Shown here piece by piece: positions 43,673 through 52,780 of a stretch of DNA of 64,000 nucleotides. A program made the position numbers and the translations under genes. The notes below the pieces were generated by a model, which had not been told where the DNA came from, made no database searches, and saw only the letters and a list, made by a program, of their open reading frames with translations. The DNA is taken from positions 62,001 to 126,000 of the forward strand of contig NZ_FOLG01000005.1 of assembly GCF_900112335.1 (NCBI RefSeq). The letters are read 5' to 3'. This DNA is from Tropicimonas isoalkanivorans (GTDB lineage Bacteria; Pseudomonadota; Alphaproteobacteria; Rhodobacterales; Rhodobacteraceae). Numbering within the stretch: the stretch's first letter is position 1; each line of letters begins with the position of its first letter.

Positions 43673-45913
43673 GTGAGTGATACTCGAAGCGGTAGCAGGC
43701 GGCTTCTTGGCCGGCTGAGGCAGGCACTTGCGGAGCCTGCCGAAGGGCAGGAACGGCTCGACCGCATCACCCGGCTGATTGCCGAGGAGATGCACACGCC
43801 GGTCTGCTCAATCTACCTGTTCCGTGATCAGGAAACGCTGGAACTTTGCGCCACGCAGGGCCTCAACCCGGAGGCCGTGCACAAGACCCGCATGCGCCTG
43901 GGCGAAGGTCTCGTCGGCCGTGTAGCTGCCTCCACGCAGCCCATAAACACCGGCAACGCGCCGTCCCAACCGGGTTTCCGTTACATGGCGGAGACGGGCG
44001 AGGAGATCTATTCGGCGTTCCTCGGCGTACCGATCCAGCGGCTCGGCGAGCGGATGGGCGTTCTGGTCGTGCAATCCAAGGAGTCGACCCCCTACGACGA
44101 CGACGCGATCTATGCGCTGGAAGTGGTTGCGATGGTGCTGGCCGAAATGGCCGAGCTTGGAGCGTTCGTCGGCGAAGGCGCCGCGATGGCCGCACCGCAC
44201 CAGCACCCGGTAATGATCCGGGGCAGCATCGGGCAGGAAGGTGCAGCCATGGGGCATGTGCTGCTGCACGAACCCCGCGTGGTCGTCACCAACCCTTTCG
44301 CCGATGACGCCGAGGCCGAACTCCATAGACTTCACACAGCCGTGGACGAGCTTCGGATCTCCGTCGACGAGATGCTGACCGGCGCCGACCTGAAGGACAA
44401 GGAACAGAGGGAGGTCCTGGAGGCCTACCGGATGTTCGCCAATTCCAAGGGCTGGCTGCGGCGCATGGAGGCCGACATCAACCGCGGCCTGTCGGCGGAA
44501 GCGGCCGTCGAGAAGGAACAGACCGCCGCCCGCGCCCGACTGGAGCAGGTTCCGGACCCCTACCTCCGCGAACGGCTGCACGATCTGGACGACCTGTCCA
44601 ACCGCCTGCTCCGGCTGCTGACCGGACAGGGCACGGATTCGGGTGTGGAGACGCCGGAGGACCCGGTTCTGGTCGCGCGAAACATCGGACCGGGCGAGTT
44701 GCTGGCCTATGGGCGCGGGCTCAGGGGCATCGTGCTGGAGGAAGGCTCCGTCGGCAGCCACGCCGCCGTGGTGGCCCGGGCGCTGGCGATCCCGCTGGTC
44801 ATTAACGCCGAGAGGATCACCACGGAGGCGCTCAACGGCGACCGGATTCTCGTGGATGGCGACCAGGGCCTCGTGCACCTGCGCCCGGAGGACTCCGTCG
44901 CCGGGGCGTTCCGGGACAAGATGGCGATGATGACGAAGGCGCAGGAACGCTACGCCTCGATCCGCCGCGTCCCCGCCACAACCGTCTACGGCCCCACGAT
45001 CCGTTTGGACATGAACGCAGGTCTGATGGCCGACCTGCCGTCGCTGCGCTCCTCGGGCGCCGAGGGCGTGGGTCTGTTCCGCACCGAATTGCAGTTCCTC
45101 GTGCGCAGCAAGTTTCCCACCCGGGGCGAACTTGCGGCGGCCTACAGCCGCGTGCTCGATGCCGCAGGTGGAAAGCGCGTCGTCTTCCGCACGTTGGACA
45201 TCGGCTCGGACAAGGTCCTGCCCTACATGAAACCGCAGGACGAACCGAACCCCGCGCTCGGCTGGCGCGCGATCCGCGTGGGTCTGGACAAACCGGGCGT
45301 GATGCGGATGCAATTGCAAGCCTTGATCCGGGGCGCCAAGGGGCGGCCGTTGACGGTCATGTTCCCGTTCGTGGCCCAGTTCGACGAGTTCCGCGCCGCC
45401 CGCCAAATGCTGCTCGACGAGATCGAGCGGGAGAAGCGGTTGGGCCGCCCGTTGCCGAAGACGCTGGAGATCGGCGCGATGCTGGAGACCCCCAGCCTCG
45501 CCTTCGCACCGTTGCAGTTCTATGAGTTGGCCGATTTCATTTCTGTCGGCGGCAACGATCTGAAGCAGTTTTTCTTCGCGGCGGACCGCGAGAACGAACG
45601 CGTGCGGCGGCGTTACGACACGCTGAACGTCGCCTTCCTGACTTTCCTAGAATGGATCGTGATGCGCTGTCGCGAAACCAAGACGCCGCTGAGCTTCTGC
45701 GGCGAGGATGCCGGCCGGCCGGTAGAGGCGCTGTGCTTCGCCGCGATGGGCTTCCGCGCGCTCTCCATGCGGCCGGCCTCGATCGGCCCGGTAAAGCACC
45801 TGTTACGACGGTCGAACCTGTCGGAAGTGCGCGAGATCATCGACGACGCACGCGCCCACGGGGCCCAGTCGGTGCGCCCCGCCGTCATGGACTGGTTACG
45901 CCAGCAAGGGTGA
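43673..45913 (+). CDS. ptsP: phosphoenolpyruvate-protein phosphotransferase, nitrogen PTS enzyme I
   Basis: EI-Ntr starts the regulatory phosphorelay EI-Ntr to NPr to EIIA-Ntr (746 residues). The N-terminal GAF domain (about 15-160) has PVCSIYLFRDQETLELCATQ and can sense nitrogen signals such as glutamine. The swivel domain has EEGSVGSHAAVVARAL with the phosphoacceptor His363. The PEP-binding TIM barrel follows (GVGLFRTELQFLV, FRTLDIGSDK, ISVGGNDLKQF). It starts at a GTG with AGGGGAT upstream. No carbohydrate PTS transporter genes are nearby, so a regulatory role is expected. Confidence 0.95.
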   Translation: MSDTRSGSRRLLGRLRQALAEPAEGQERLDRITRLIAEEMHTPVCSIYLFRDQETLELCATQGLNPEAVHKTRMRLGEGLVGRVAASTQPINTGNAPSQPGFRYMAETGEEIYSAFLGVPIQRLGERMGVLVVQSKESTPYDDDAIYALEVVAMVLAEMAELGAFVGEGAAMAAPHQHPVMIRGSIGQEGAAMGHVLLHEPRVVVTNPFADDAEAELHRLHTAVDELRISVDEMLTGADLKDKEQREVLEAYRMFANSKGWLRRMEADINRGLSAEAAVEKEQTAARARLEQVPDPYLRERLHDLDDLSNRLLRLLTGQGTDSGVETPEDPVLVARNIGPGELLAYGRGLRGIVLEEGSVGSHAAVVARALAIPLVINAERITTEALNGDRILVDGDQGLVHLRPEDSVAGAFRDKMAMMTKAQERYASIRRVPATTVYGPTIRLDMNAGLMADLPSLRSSGAEGVGLFRTELQFLVRSKFPTRGELAAAYSRVLDAAGGKRVVFRTLDIGSDKVLPYMKPQDEPNPALGWRAIRVGLDKPGVMRMQLQALIRGAKGRPLTVMFPFVAQFDEFRAARQMLLDEIEREKRLGRPLPKTLEIGAMLETPSLAFAPLQFYELADFISVGGNDLKQFFFAADRENERVRRRYDTLNVAFLTFLEWIVMRCRETKTPLSFCGEDAGRPVEALCFAAMGFRALSMRPASIGPVKHLLRRSNLSEVREIIDDARAHGAQSVRPAVMDWLRQQG

Positions 45914-46074
45914 ACCGATCGGTACAACGTTGCGTCATTTCGTGAGAAACGACCTGAACCTGTCTAAAATGACAGGCACCCTGCCCCCCCTCTGACGCTT
46001 GTCGTCCTCCCGCTCGGATTCTACTTTCGCGCGAGAACAACACACCGTGTCTTCGCGCAATCGCGCCCGAAGGC

Positions 46075-46500
46075 ATGGCGCTCCCCCTCCTGATCCGCAA
46101 GGTGGAACAGGGACCGTTCACCTGCGGGTTGCGGCCGGTGCTGGGGCGCGTTTGGAGAATGGGCGCTGCCGGGGCCCGGGGAGTGACGTGCGACGTGAAG
46201 GAAGTGCTCGAAATCCGTATCCCGCGAGGGAGAAGCGTCATCGCACGCGAGGTCCTGGAACGGATCGCCTGGCGCGGGTACATCCCGCCAGAGGGGGCTG
46301 AGGGGGAGAACGAGGTCATCTGGCACCTTCCGGCAGACCAGATCGACCTGATCCAGTCGGTCATGAAGCGCAACCGCCGGCAGGCGGGCGGATCTCCTCG
46401 GGACTGGAAGGAGATCGACCAGGTTTGCGAGGCAATCGCCGAACAATCCCGGCGCACCGGCATTCGCCCCAGTTACGGTCCCGACGACGTTATCCCCTGA
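46075..46500 (+). CDS. hypothetical protein, about 100-141 residues
   Basis: An open frame of 141 residues starts at the ATG at 46075. A GTG at 46183 would leave about 105 residues covering the better-looking part (EVLEIRIPRGRSVIAREVL, EVIWHLPADQIDLIQSVMK, WKEIDQVCEAIAEQSRR). The C-terminal part has a plausible alternating helix and strand pattern and normal codon use. The first 35 residues look less certain. No family is recognised. It follows ptsP by 160 nt and overlaps the end of the convergent GNAT gene by 28 nt. Confidence 0.45.
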   Translation: MALPLLIRKVEQGPFTCGLRPVLGRVWRMGAAGARGVTCDVKEVLEIRIPRGRSVIAREVLERIAWRGYIPPEGAEGENEVIWHLPADQIDLIQSVMKRNRRQAGGSPRDWKEIDQVCEAIAEQSRRTGIRPSYGPDDVIP

Positions 46501-47000
46501 TGTGCCGGAGGGGCCGACGCGCCGGCGGCGCGCACAACCTGGCCGTGTACACTGGTCCACTCGCCAAGCCCAAGAACGCGGTCCGGATTTGTCGGCGGCG
46601 GCATCTCAACCCCGTCGAGCCGGTTGAAGCCGAAACGCCCATAGTAGGGCGCATCCCCCACCAGCAGCAGGCGGTGCCAGCCGATCTTCCCGGCCCTCTC
46701 AATCACGTCCCGGATCATCAGCGCGCCCAAGCCTTCGCCCTGGTGGGTCGGGTGCACGGCGACGGGACCGATGAGCGCCGCCGGATAGCCGCCGACCCGG
46801 ACAGGCCAGACGCGGATGGCCCCCGTCACGATACCGTCCTCACGGGCCACCAGGCACAGGCGCGACACTGGCGGCACGCCCTCCCGCAACCGGTAGGACG
46901 ACAGCGCCTCGCGGCCCGGCGCGAAACACAGATCGAAAAGCGCTTCGACCTCCCACCAATCCTCGGCCTGTTCCTGTTCGAGGATCACCACCTGCCCCAC
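46473..47000 (-). CDS. GNAT family N-acetyltransferase
   Basis: This is a 175-residue acetyltransferase. The acetyl-CoA binding region is GPVAVHPTHQGEGLGALMIRDVIERA (about 77-102), with the R/Q-x-x-G-x-G/A pattern as HQGEGLG. The C-terminal LLVGDAPYYGRFGF is typical of YhbS-like GNATs. The acceptor substrate is unknown. The last nine codons overlap the convergent hypothetical gene. Confidence 0.85.
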   Translation of the reverse strand: MGQVVILEQEQAEDWWEVEALFDLCFAPGREALSSYRLREGVPPVSRLCLVAREDGIVTGAIRVWPVRVGGYPAALIGPVAVHPTHQGEGLGALMIRDVIERAGKIGWHRLLLVGDAPYYGRFGFNRLDGVEMPPPTNPDRVLGLGEWTSVHGQVVRAAGASAPPAHQGITSSGP

Positions 47001-47067
47001 ATGCCATTATTCGCGCTGGAAACGCCTCCGTGACAGCGTTAGATGACCTCCAAAGGAGATGCCAGAC

Positions 47068-47676
47068 ATGTTCTACCGCCCAGAGGACGGCCACGGACTG
47101 CCGCACAACCCGTTCAGCGCCATCGTCGCCCCGCGCCCGATTGCGTGGATCACGACCCGCGCCAAGGACGGGTCGGAAAACCTTGCGCCCTATTCTTTCT
47201 TCAATGCCGTCGCCTACACGCCGCCGCAGGTGATGTTCGCCACGACAGGTAAGAAGCACGACCGCGAAGGCACTAAGGATACGCTGGCCAACATCCGCGA
47301 CACCGGCGTTTTCGCGGTCAACATCGTGGAATACGGCAAGCGAGAGGTGATGAACCTGACCTCCGGCATGTGGGACAAGGACGTGGACGAGGCGGAAATG
47401 GCCGGCATCGCACGCGCCGAATGCCAGGAGATCGACTGCGGTCGCATCGCCGACGCGCCAGCAACGCTGGAATGCCGGCTGACCCGGATCATCGACCTCG
47501 AGGGGCCGAACAACCGCGTGGCCTTTGGCGAAGTAGTCGGCGTGCACTTGCGAGACGATTGCCTGCGGGACGGTATCTTCGACGTGACATCGTTCCAGCC
47601 GCTGGCGCGGCTCGGCTACAGGGACTTCACCCACGTAACGGACGTGTTCACGATGCTCCGCCCAGGCGAAAGCTGA
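47068..47676 (+). CDS. flavin reductase-like domain protein
   Basis: This is a 202-residue FMN-binding split-barrel protein. Conserved features are RPIAWITTRAKDGSENLAPYSFF (about 22-44), MFATTG-KKHDREGTKDTLANI and FAVNIVEYGKREVMNLTS. Members act as flavin reductases or bind FMN in oxidoreductases. The partner is unknown. I chose the ATG at 47068 because AAGGAG ends 9 nt before it. The ATG at 47059 directly abuts the ribosome binding site. A strong terminator follows. Confidence 0.88.
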   Translation: MFYRPEDGHGLPHNPFSAIVAPRPIAWITTRAKDGSENLAPYSFFNAVAYTPPQVMFATTGKKHDREGTKDTLANIRDTGVFAVNIVEYGKREVMNLTSGMWDKDVDEAEMAGIARAECQEIDCGRIADAPATLECRLTRIIDLEGPNNRVAFGEVVGVHLRDDCLRDGIFDVTSFQPLARLGYRDFTHVTDVFTMLRPGES

Positions 47677-47705
47677 GCGCGCCGCACTCTGCCGGCTTGA
47701 TTGAG

Positions 47706-47735
47706 AACGCGTCCGAGGGAATCGGACGCGTTTTT
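47706..47735 (+). terminator. intrinsic terminator of the flavin reductase-like gene
   Basis: AACGCGTCCGA pairs with TCGGACGCGTT around GGGAA, followed by TTT in a run of five T. It lies between convergent genes and could also stop the SulP transcript, which has an A-rich complement. Confidence 0.85.
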
Positions 47736-47740
47736 CTTGC

Positions 47741-49369
47741 TCAGTGGCCCGCCTGCAGAACTCCGGTGCGAACACTGTAGTTCGCGGCGATGGCGTAATC
47801 CGGGTCATCATCCGAGTCGACCATGAGCTGGCCTGCCTTCGTCAGGAGCTTGTGGCAGTCATGGCTGAGGTGGCGCAACTCAAGCCGCTTGCCGACCTTC
47901 TCGTACTTCGCCGCCAGTGCCTCGATCGCCGTCAGCGCGGACTGATCTGCCACGCGGCTCTGGGCGAAGTCCACGACGACGCGTCGCGGATCGTGCTCCG
48001 GGTCGAACAGGTCGGCAAAGGCGTGGGCCGAGCCAAAGAACAGCGGGCCCTCGATCTGGTAGACCTTCGCCCCCTCCGGCGTGATGTAGCTGCGCGCGTG
48101 GATGTGCGCCGCCGTTTTCCACGCGTAGACGAGCGCCGAGATGATGACGCCAACGACGACAGCCGTGGCAAGGTCGGTCGCCACGGTCACGACAGTGACC
48201 ACCACGATGACCACCGCGTCCGTCAGGGGCACCTTGCGCATGATGGTGAAGGACCGCCAGGCGAAGGTGCCGATCACCACCATGAACATCACGCCCACCA
48301 GCGCGGCCAGCGGGATCTGCTCGATCAGCGGAGCGCCGAACAGGATGAATCCCAGCAGGAACAGAGCCGCCGATGCACCGGAAAGCCGGGTACGCCCACC
48401 CGAGTTCACGTTGATCATCGACTGGCCGATCATCGCGCAGCCACCCATGCCGCCAAAGAAGCCCGTCACGGTGTTGGCGACCCCTTGGGCGACGCATTCC
48501 TGACTGGCGCCGCCGCGTTCGTGAACGATCTCGCCCACGAGGTTGAGCGTCAGCAGGCTTTCGATCAGGCCAATGGCGGCGAGGATCAGGGCGTAGGGGA
48601 GGATGATCCACAGGGTCTCGAGGGTGAAGGGGACCATCGGCAAGTGGAACTGCGGCAAGCCGCCCTCGATGGACGCCATGTCGCCGACCCGGGGCACGTC
48701 GATGCCGAACAGGATGACGAGTAGCGCGGTCACGGCGATGCCCGCGAGCGGCGCGGGTATGGCAGTGGTGAGCTTCGGCAGGCGCCAGATGACCCCCATG
48801 GTCAGGACCACGAGCGCCAGCATCGTCACCAACGGCCAGCCGGTGAGCCATTCGCCCCCAGACATGCCGTGGCCGGACACCTCAGCACTGCCTGGAACCT
48901 GAAACTGCCCGAGCTGGGCCAGGAAGATGACGATCGCCAGCCCGTTGACAAAGCCGAGCATCACCGAGTGCGGCACCAGTCGCATGAACTTTCCGAGGCG
49001 CAGGATACCCGCGAGGATCTGGAACAGGCCCATCAGGACGACGGTGGCAAAGAGGTATTCGACCCCGTGTTCCGCAACCAGGCTCACCATAACCACCGCC
49101 AGCGCGCCCGTTGCGCCGGAGATCATGCCGGGGCGCCCGCCCATCAGAGCGGTGATAAGACCGACTATGAACGCAGCGTATAGCCCGACCAGCGGGTGCA
49201 CACCGGCCACAAAGGCAAAGGCCACGGCCTCAGGCACGAGCGCAAGGGCCACGGTCAGGCCCGACAGGATTTCGGTTCGCAGATGATGGGAGGTCGTCAG
49301 GCGGTCGCCCGCGGAGAACTGGGCAAGGTAGTTGCTGTCAGCCAAGGCTGCCATGATCGCTCGGGTCAC
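47741..49369 (-). CDS. SulP family anion transporter with STAS domain
   Basis: This inner-membrane anion transporter of the SLC26/SulP family has 542 residues. The N-terminal signature is LRTEILSGLTVALALVPEAVAFAFVAG (about 28-54). The membrane core has GMISGATGALAVVMVSLV and GGMGGCAMIGQSMINVNSGGRTR. A C-terminal STAS domain begins near 435 (YQIEGPLFFGSAHAF). The substrate may be sulfate, bicarbonate or a dicarboxylate. It starts at the GTG at 49369. An ATG at 49354 (MAALADSNYL) would remove five residues. Confidence 0.9.
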   Translation of the reverse strand: MTRAIMAALADSNYLAQFSAGDRLTTSHHLRTEILSGLTVALALVPEAVAFAFVAGVHPLVGLYAAFIVGLITALMGGRPGMISGATGALAVVMVSLVAEHGVEYLFATVVLMGLFQILAGILRLGKFMRLVPHSVMLGFVNGLAIVIFLAQLGQFQVPGSAEVSGHGMSGGEWLTGWPLVTMLALVVLTMGVIWRLPKLTTAIPAPLAGIAVTALLVILFGIDVPRVGDMASIEGGLPQFHLPMVPFTLETLWIILPYALILAAIGLIESLLTLNLVGEIVHERGGASQECVAQGVANTVTGFFGGMGGCAMIGQSMINVNSGGRTRLSGASAALFLLGFILFGAPLIEQIPLAALVGVMFMVVIGTFAWRSFTIMRKVPLTDAVVIVVVTVVTVATDLATAVVVGVIISALVYAWKTAAHIHARSYITPEGAKVYQIEGPLFFGSAHAFADLFDPEHDPRRVVVDFAQSRVADQSALTAIEALAAKYEKVGKRLELRHLSHDCHKLLTKAGQLMVDSDDDPDYAIAANYSVRTGVLQAGH

Positions 49370-49513
49370 TAAGGGCCTCGTTCGCTCGTGTCGGATGAAT
49401 GCACCGCCGGCGGGCGAAAGCCGCGAAGTGGCGGAACGGTCCGGTCCAGGCCATCGTCAACCGAAAAACGGTCGGCACACAGGCAAGGGCGGGGCTCGCC
49501 GCTAGCGATAACG

Positions 49514-49543
49514 AAAAATGCCGCGGCGCAGAAGGCCGCGGCA
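49514..49543 (-). terminator. intrinsic terminator of the membrane protein gene
   Basis: A 9-bp perfect stem (TGCCGCGGC with GCCGCGGCA, 7-nt loop) lies about 40 nt beyond the stop at 49586. It is followed on the minus strand by five T. It separates this gene from the downstream SulP gene. Confidence 0.75.
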
Positions 49544-49585
49544 CGGGAAGCCGTTATGCGCCAAGCGCATATCAGCTCGTCATTT

Positions 49586-50200
49586 TCAGCGATGCGCTGT
49601 AGTGCGAAGATAGAGGTAGAGCAGAATCACCCAGTCCGTCAGGAAGCCGATCATGAGGCTGCCGGCGGAGACGAACAGGACCCACAGAAGGTCATTACCC
49701 GCGAACATCAGCATCCATGCACCGGCCGCCCGCAGCACGAACGAACTTGCTTCGATGCTCATCGCATCCGGAGAGGCATCGCCCTGCCCCGACCAGATCG
49801 AGGGATGGCGGGGCAACAGGTCCGGTTTGAACCGCGCAATCCCGAGTGTAAGCGCGGCCCATCCGAGCAGGGCGACAACATAGGCGGCCTGCACTTGCGC
49901 GACCGTGGGGGCAAATGCCACCAGGAACACGGCAATTGCACCGCTACCCACCCACACGATGCGTTCGGGAACTGCTCGGCCACTCGTGTCGAACGGATCG
50001 CACGAGAGCTGCCGCGCGACGAAGCTTGCGGCGGCGGCGACGACCAAGGGCGCGAGCGCCTGCCCCATAAAGGCAGCCTCCCGACCCAACATGGCGAGAA
50101 ACGTCAATAGAAGAACGGAGCCTGGCAGAATCGCGGACAGACTCGGTCTAGGGACGACAATTATAGTACGAAAAACCCACACGGCATAAACCCTTGCCAA
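49586..50200 (-). CDS. multi-pass membrane protein of unknown function
   Basis: This protein has up to 204 residues with five or six hydrophobic segments. Examples are ILPGSVLLLTFLAML, FLVAFAPTVAQVQAAYVVALLGWAALTLG and WMLMFAGNDLLWVLFVSAGSLMIG. No family is recognised. The start is uncertain: the TTG at 50200 gives the full frame and a GTG at 50182 is also possible. The upstream region towards mtnP is relatively AT-rich and probably carries divergent promoters. Confidence 0.6.
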   Translation of the reverse strand: MARVYAVWVFRTIIVVPRPSLSAILPGSVLLLTFLAMLGREAAFMGQALAPLVVAAAASFVARQLSCDPFDTSGRAVPERIVWVGSGAIAVFLVAFAPTVAQVQAAYVVALLGWAALTLGIARFKPDLLPRHPSIWSGQGDASPDAMSIEASSFVLRAAGAWMLMFAGNDLLWVLFVSAGSLMIGFLTDWVILLYLYLRTTAHR

Positions 50201-50330
50201 CTTTTACTCACATTGTCTGTATGCCGGTAGAATTGGGCAAGAATGCGGTGATCGCGGATCTTTCCACGCAAGTTTTTGCGGCATAGGCTGCGCGCGAACA
50301 CAAGATCGGCGGAATGGAAGGATGGTGGCC

Positions 50331-51191
50331 ATGATCGGAGTCATCGGCGGCAGCGGGCTTTACGAGATCGAAGGGCTCGAGGGGGCGACCTGGAAGCGGG
50401 TGGACAGCCCTTGGGGAATTCCGTCGGACGAAATACTGACCGGGCGGCTGGACGGAATGGAAATCGCGTTCCTGCCCCGTCACGGGCGCGGCCATGTGCA
50501 CTCCCCCACCACCGTCCCCTACAGGGCCAACATCGACGCGCTGAAACGCCTCGGCGTGACGGATGTGGTCTCGGTCTCGGCCTGCGGCTCCTTTCGCGAG
50601 GAAATGGCGCCGGGACATTTCGTGATCGTCGACCAGTTCATCGACCGGACCTTCGCCCGCGAAAAGAGCTTTTTCGGCACAGGCTGCGTGGCGCATGTGA
50701 GCATGGCCCACCCAACTTGCGCACTGCTGAGCGAGGCCTGTTTCGAGGCGGCAAAGGCGCAGGGGATCACGGTGCATCGGGGCGGCACCTACCTGGCGAT
50801 GGAGGGGCCGCAGTTCTCAAGCCTGGCGGAGTCGCGCCTTTACCGGCAGGAGTGGGCCTGCGACGTGATCGGCATGACCAACATGCCGGAGGCCAAACTC
50901 GCCCGTGAAGCGGAGCTTTGCTATGCCTCTGTCGCGATGGTGACGGACTACGATTCCTGGCACCCCGAACATGGCGAAGTCGACATCAGCCAGATCATCG
51001 CTACACTGAAGGGCAACTCGGAGAACGCACGTGGCCTGATTGCACGCCTGCCCGCCCTGCTGAAAACGACGGAGGACCCCTGCCCCCACGGCTGCGATCG
51101 TGCGCTGGAATACGCGCTGATGACGGCACCGGAAAAGCGCGACCCGGTTCTGGTGGAAAAGCTCGACGCGATCGCCGGAAGGCTGCTCTGA
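50331..51191 (+). CDS. mtnP: S-methyl-5'-thioadenosine phosphorylase
   Basis: This enzyme splits methylthioadenosine, a by-product of polyamine synthesis and quorum-signal production, into adenine and methylthioribose-1-phosphate (286 residues). The family blocks are IGVIGGSGLYEIEGL (2-16), FLPRHGRGHVHSPTTVPYRAN, SACGSFREEMAPGHF and YLAMEGPQFSSLAESRLYR. The GMTNMPEAKLAREAELCYAS segment contains the methylthio-binding region. I chose the ATG at 50331 because GGAAGGA lies 8 nt upstream. The ATG at 50322 overlaps that site. A two-hairpin repeat follows the stop. Confidence 0.95.
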   Translation: MIGVIGGSGLYEIEGLEGATWKRVDSPWGIPSDEILTGRLDGMEIAFLPRHGRGHVHSPTTVPYRANIDALKRLGVTDVVSVSACGSFREEMAPGHFVIVDQFIDRTFAREKSFFGTGCVAHVSMAHPTCALLSEACFEAAKAQGITVHRGGTYLAMEGPQFSSLAESRLYRQEWACDVIGMTNMPEAKLAREAELCYASVAMVTDYDSWHPEHGEVDISQIIATLKGNSENARGLIARLPALLKTTEDPCPHGCDRALEYALMTAPEKRDPVLVEKLDAIAGRLL

Positions 51192-51200
51192 CCCGGGCGG

Positions 51201-51280
51201 GGGCGCTCCCGCCCGTCGTCAGGGCATCTGCCGATGCCCCTCCTCCCGTTGGGCGTGGCCGCGCGCTTTGCGCGCGGCGG
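51201..51280 (+). repeat. two-hairpin intergenic repeat, copy 2
   Basis: This 80-nt element lies 10 nt after the mtnP stop. It opens with the same GGGCGCTCCCGCCCG as copy 1 at 6201. A GGCATC/GATGCC hairpin follows, then CCCGTTGGGC and a strong final stem (GCCGCGCGC with GCGCGCGGC). It lies between the convergent ends of mtnP and the ymdB-like gene. Confidence 0.75.
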
Positions 51281-51328
51281 GCGCGCAGGCCGACTGGCCC
51301 CGAATCAACTCCAAGTCGAAAAATGTGG

Positions 51329-52141
51329 CTAGGGCGCGTTGCCCTGAAGCCGCCCGCCCTGGCGAACCATCTCGACGCGTATCGCCTTGCCTGTGGCATC
51401 ATCCGTTTCCACGTAGAGACCCGCGAGCGTCGCGTCCCCAAGCGCGGGACTGAACCGGCCCTTCGGCATGCCCGTCACGAATCGGCGCATGGGTTCGGTC
51501 TTTTCCATGCCGATGACGCTGTTGTAGTCGCCGCACATGCCGGCGTCGCTCTGGAACGCGGTGCCGCCCGGCAGGATCTGCGCATCGGCCGTGGGTACGT
51601 GGGTATGGGTGCCGACGACGACGCTGGCGCGGCCGTCGCAGAAATGGCCGATGCCCATCTTCTCGCTCGTCGCTTCGCAATGGATGTCGATCAGGCTTGC
51701 CGAAACCATGCCGCCGCGCGGATGGGCGCGCAGGACCTGGTCGAGGGCCGAAAACGGATCGTCGAAGGGGCGTTTCATAAAGATCTGCCCAAGAACCTGC
51801 GCGACCAGAACCTTCTTTCCGTTCGCCGCCTGGAAAATCGCTGCGCCGCGGCCCGGCGCGCCCTTGGCGAAGTTGAGCGGCCGTAGCACGCGCGGTTCGG
51901 AGCCGATGAACTGGAGCATGTCCTTCTGGTCAAAGGCATGATCGCCGAGGGTCACACAGTCGGCGCCGGCATCGAGCAACGCTCGGGCATGCGCTCCCGA
52001 CAGCCCCACGCCGGAGGTCGCGTTCTCGCCATTCACGACGACGAAGTCGAGCTTCCAGTCCTGCCGCATGGCAGGCAGGCGGTCCGCCACGGCTGCGCGC
52101 CCGGCGCGCCCCATCACATCACCTAAAAAAAGTATCCGCAT
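51329..52141 (-). CDS. YmdB family metallophosphoesterase
   Basis: This is a TIGR00282-type dimetal phosphoesterase of 270 residues. In Bacillus YmdB has 2',3'-cyclic nucleotide phosphodiesterase activity. Metal-binding blocks are LGDVMGRAGR (6-15), VNGENATSG (37-45), TLGDHAFDQ near 64 and VGTHTHVPTADAQIL near 175. The final part includes SDAGMCGDYNSVIGM. It lies 72 nt downstream of the 5-formyl-THF cyclo-ligase gene on the same strand, an association common in Rhodobacterales. Confidence 0.92.
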   Translation of the reverse strand: MRILFLGDVMGRAGRAAVADRLPAMRQDWKLDFVVVNGENATSGVGLSGAHARALLDAGADCVTLGDHAFDQKDMLQFIGSEPRVLRPLNFAKGAPGRGAAIFQAANGKKVLVAQVLGQIFMKRPFDDPFSALDQVLRAHPRGGMVSASLIDIHCEATSEKMGIGHFCDGRASVVVGTHTHVPTADAQILPGGTAFQSDAGMCGDYNSVIGMEKTEPMRRFVTGMPKGRFSPALGDATLAGLYVETDDATGKAIRVEMVRQGGRLQGNAP

Positions 52142-52213
52142 ACGACTTCCCTAGGCGCGTTCCGCCACGTCCACAAGGCCCGGGTTCCGGAAGGCCACTC
52201 CGATCCGCCGGGG

Positions 52214-52780
52214 TCAGTCTTCTGCGGAAAAGGCGCCGCGTTCGGTGACCAGCACATCCAGCCGCTCATCGGTCCGCTCGCGCGGCAGCGCGTCGTCCCG
52301 CTGGCCAGAATAGGCAAAGCCGATCGCCTGCACCGGACCCGCGGTCCGAAACAATGAGAGGGTGCGGTCGTAAAACCCGCCTCCATAGCCGAGGCGGAAC
52401 AGACGCCCGTCAAACGCCACCAGCGGAACGATGACCACCTGGGGGCGGATCGTCTCGCCGCTGATCGGCACCATCACCCGGAACGGCCCCTCTTCGAGCG
52501 CGCATCCCGGCGTCCATTCCCGGAATGACAACGGCCGCCCCGGCGCGTCGATGACGGGCACGCATATACGGTTTCGGACCGCCAGCGCGTTCATCGCCGG
52601 GAGCGGATCCGCCTCCGTGCGGATCGGAAGGTATCCTGCGACGACCTTGCCGGAAAGGTCAGCCATATACGATTGCAGCACAGAGGACGCGGCCTGCCGA
52701 TGAACCGCGTGAGCCTCTGCCCGCCGTGTCAGCGCCGCCTTCCGCGCCTCGGCCTTCCGCTCGGACAGCGATTGCGTCAC
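52214..52780 (-). CDS. 5-formyltetrahydrofolate cyclo-ligase
   Basis: This enzyme converts 5-formyl-THF to 5,10-methenyl-THF with ATP, returning the storage form to the folate pool (188 residues). The diagnostic ATP-binding motif is RLGYGGGFYDRTL (132-144). The N-terminal SERKAEARKAALTRR and the VPVIDAPGRPLSFREW block are typical. Its ATG overlaps the mgtE stop by 4 nt (ATGA), so it is translationally coupled to mgtE. Confidence 0.93.
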   Translation of the reverse strand: MTQSLSERKAEARKAALTRRAEAHAVHRQAASSVLQSYMADLSGKVVAGYLPIRTEADPLPAMNALAVRNRICVPVIDAPGRPLSFREWTPGCALEEGPFRVMVPISGETIRPQVVIVPLVAFDGRLFRLGYGGGFYDRTLSLFRTAGPVQAIGFAYSGQRDDALPRERTDERLDVLVTERGAFSAED

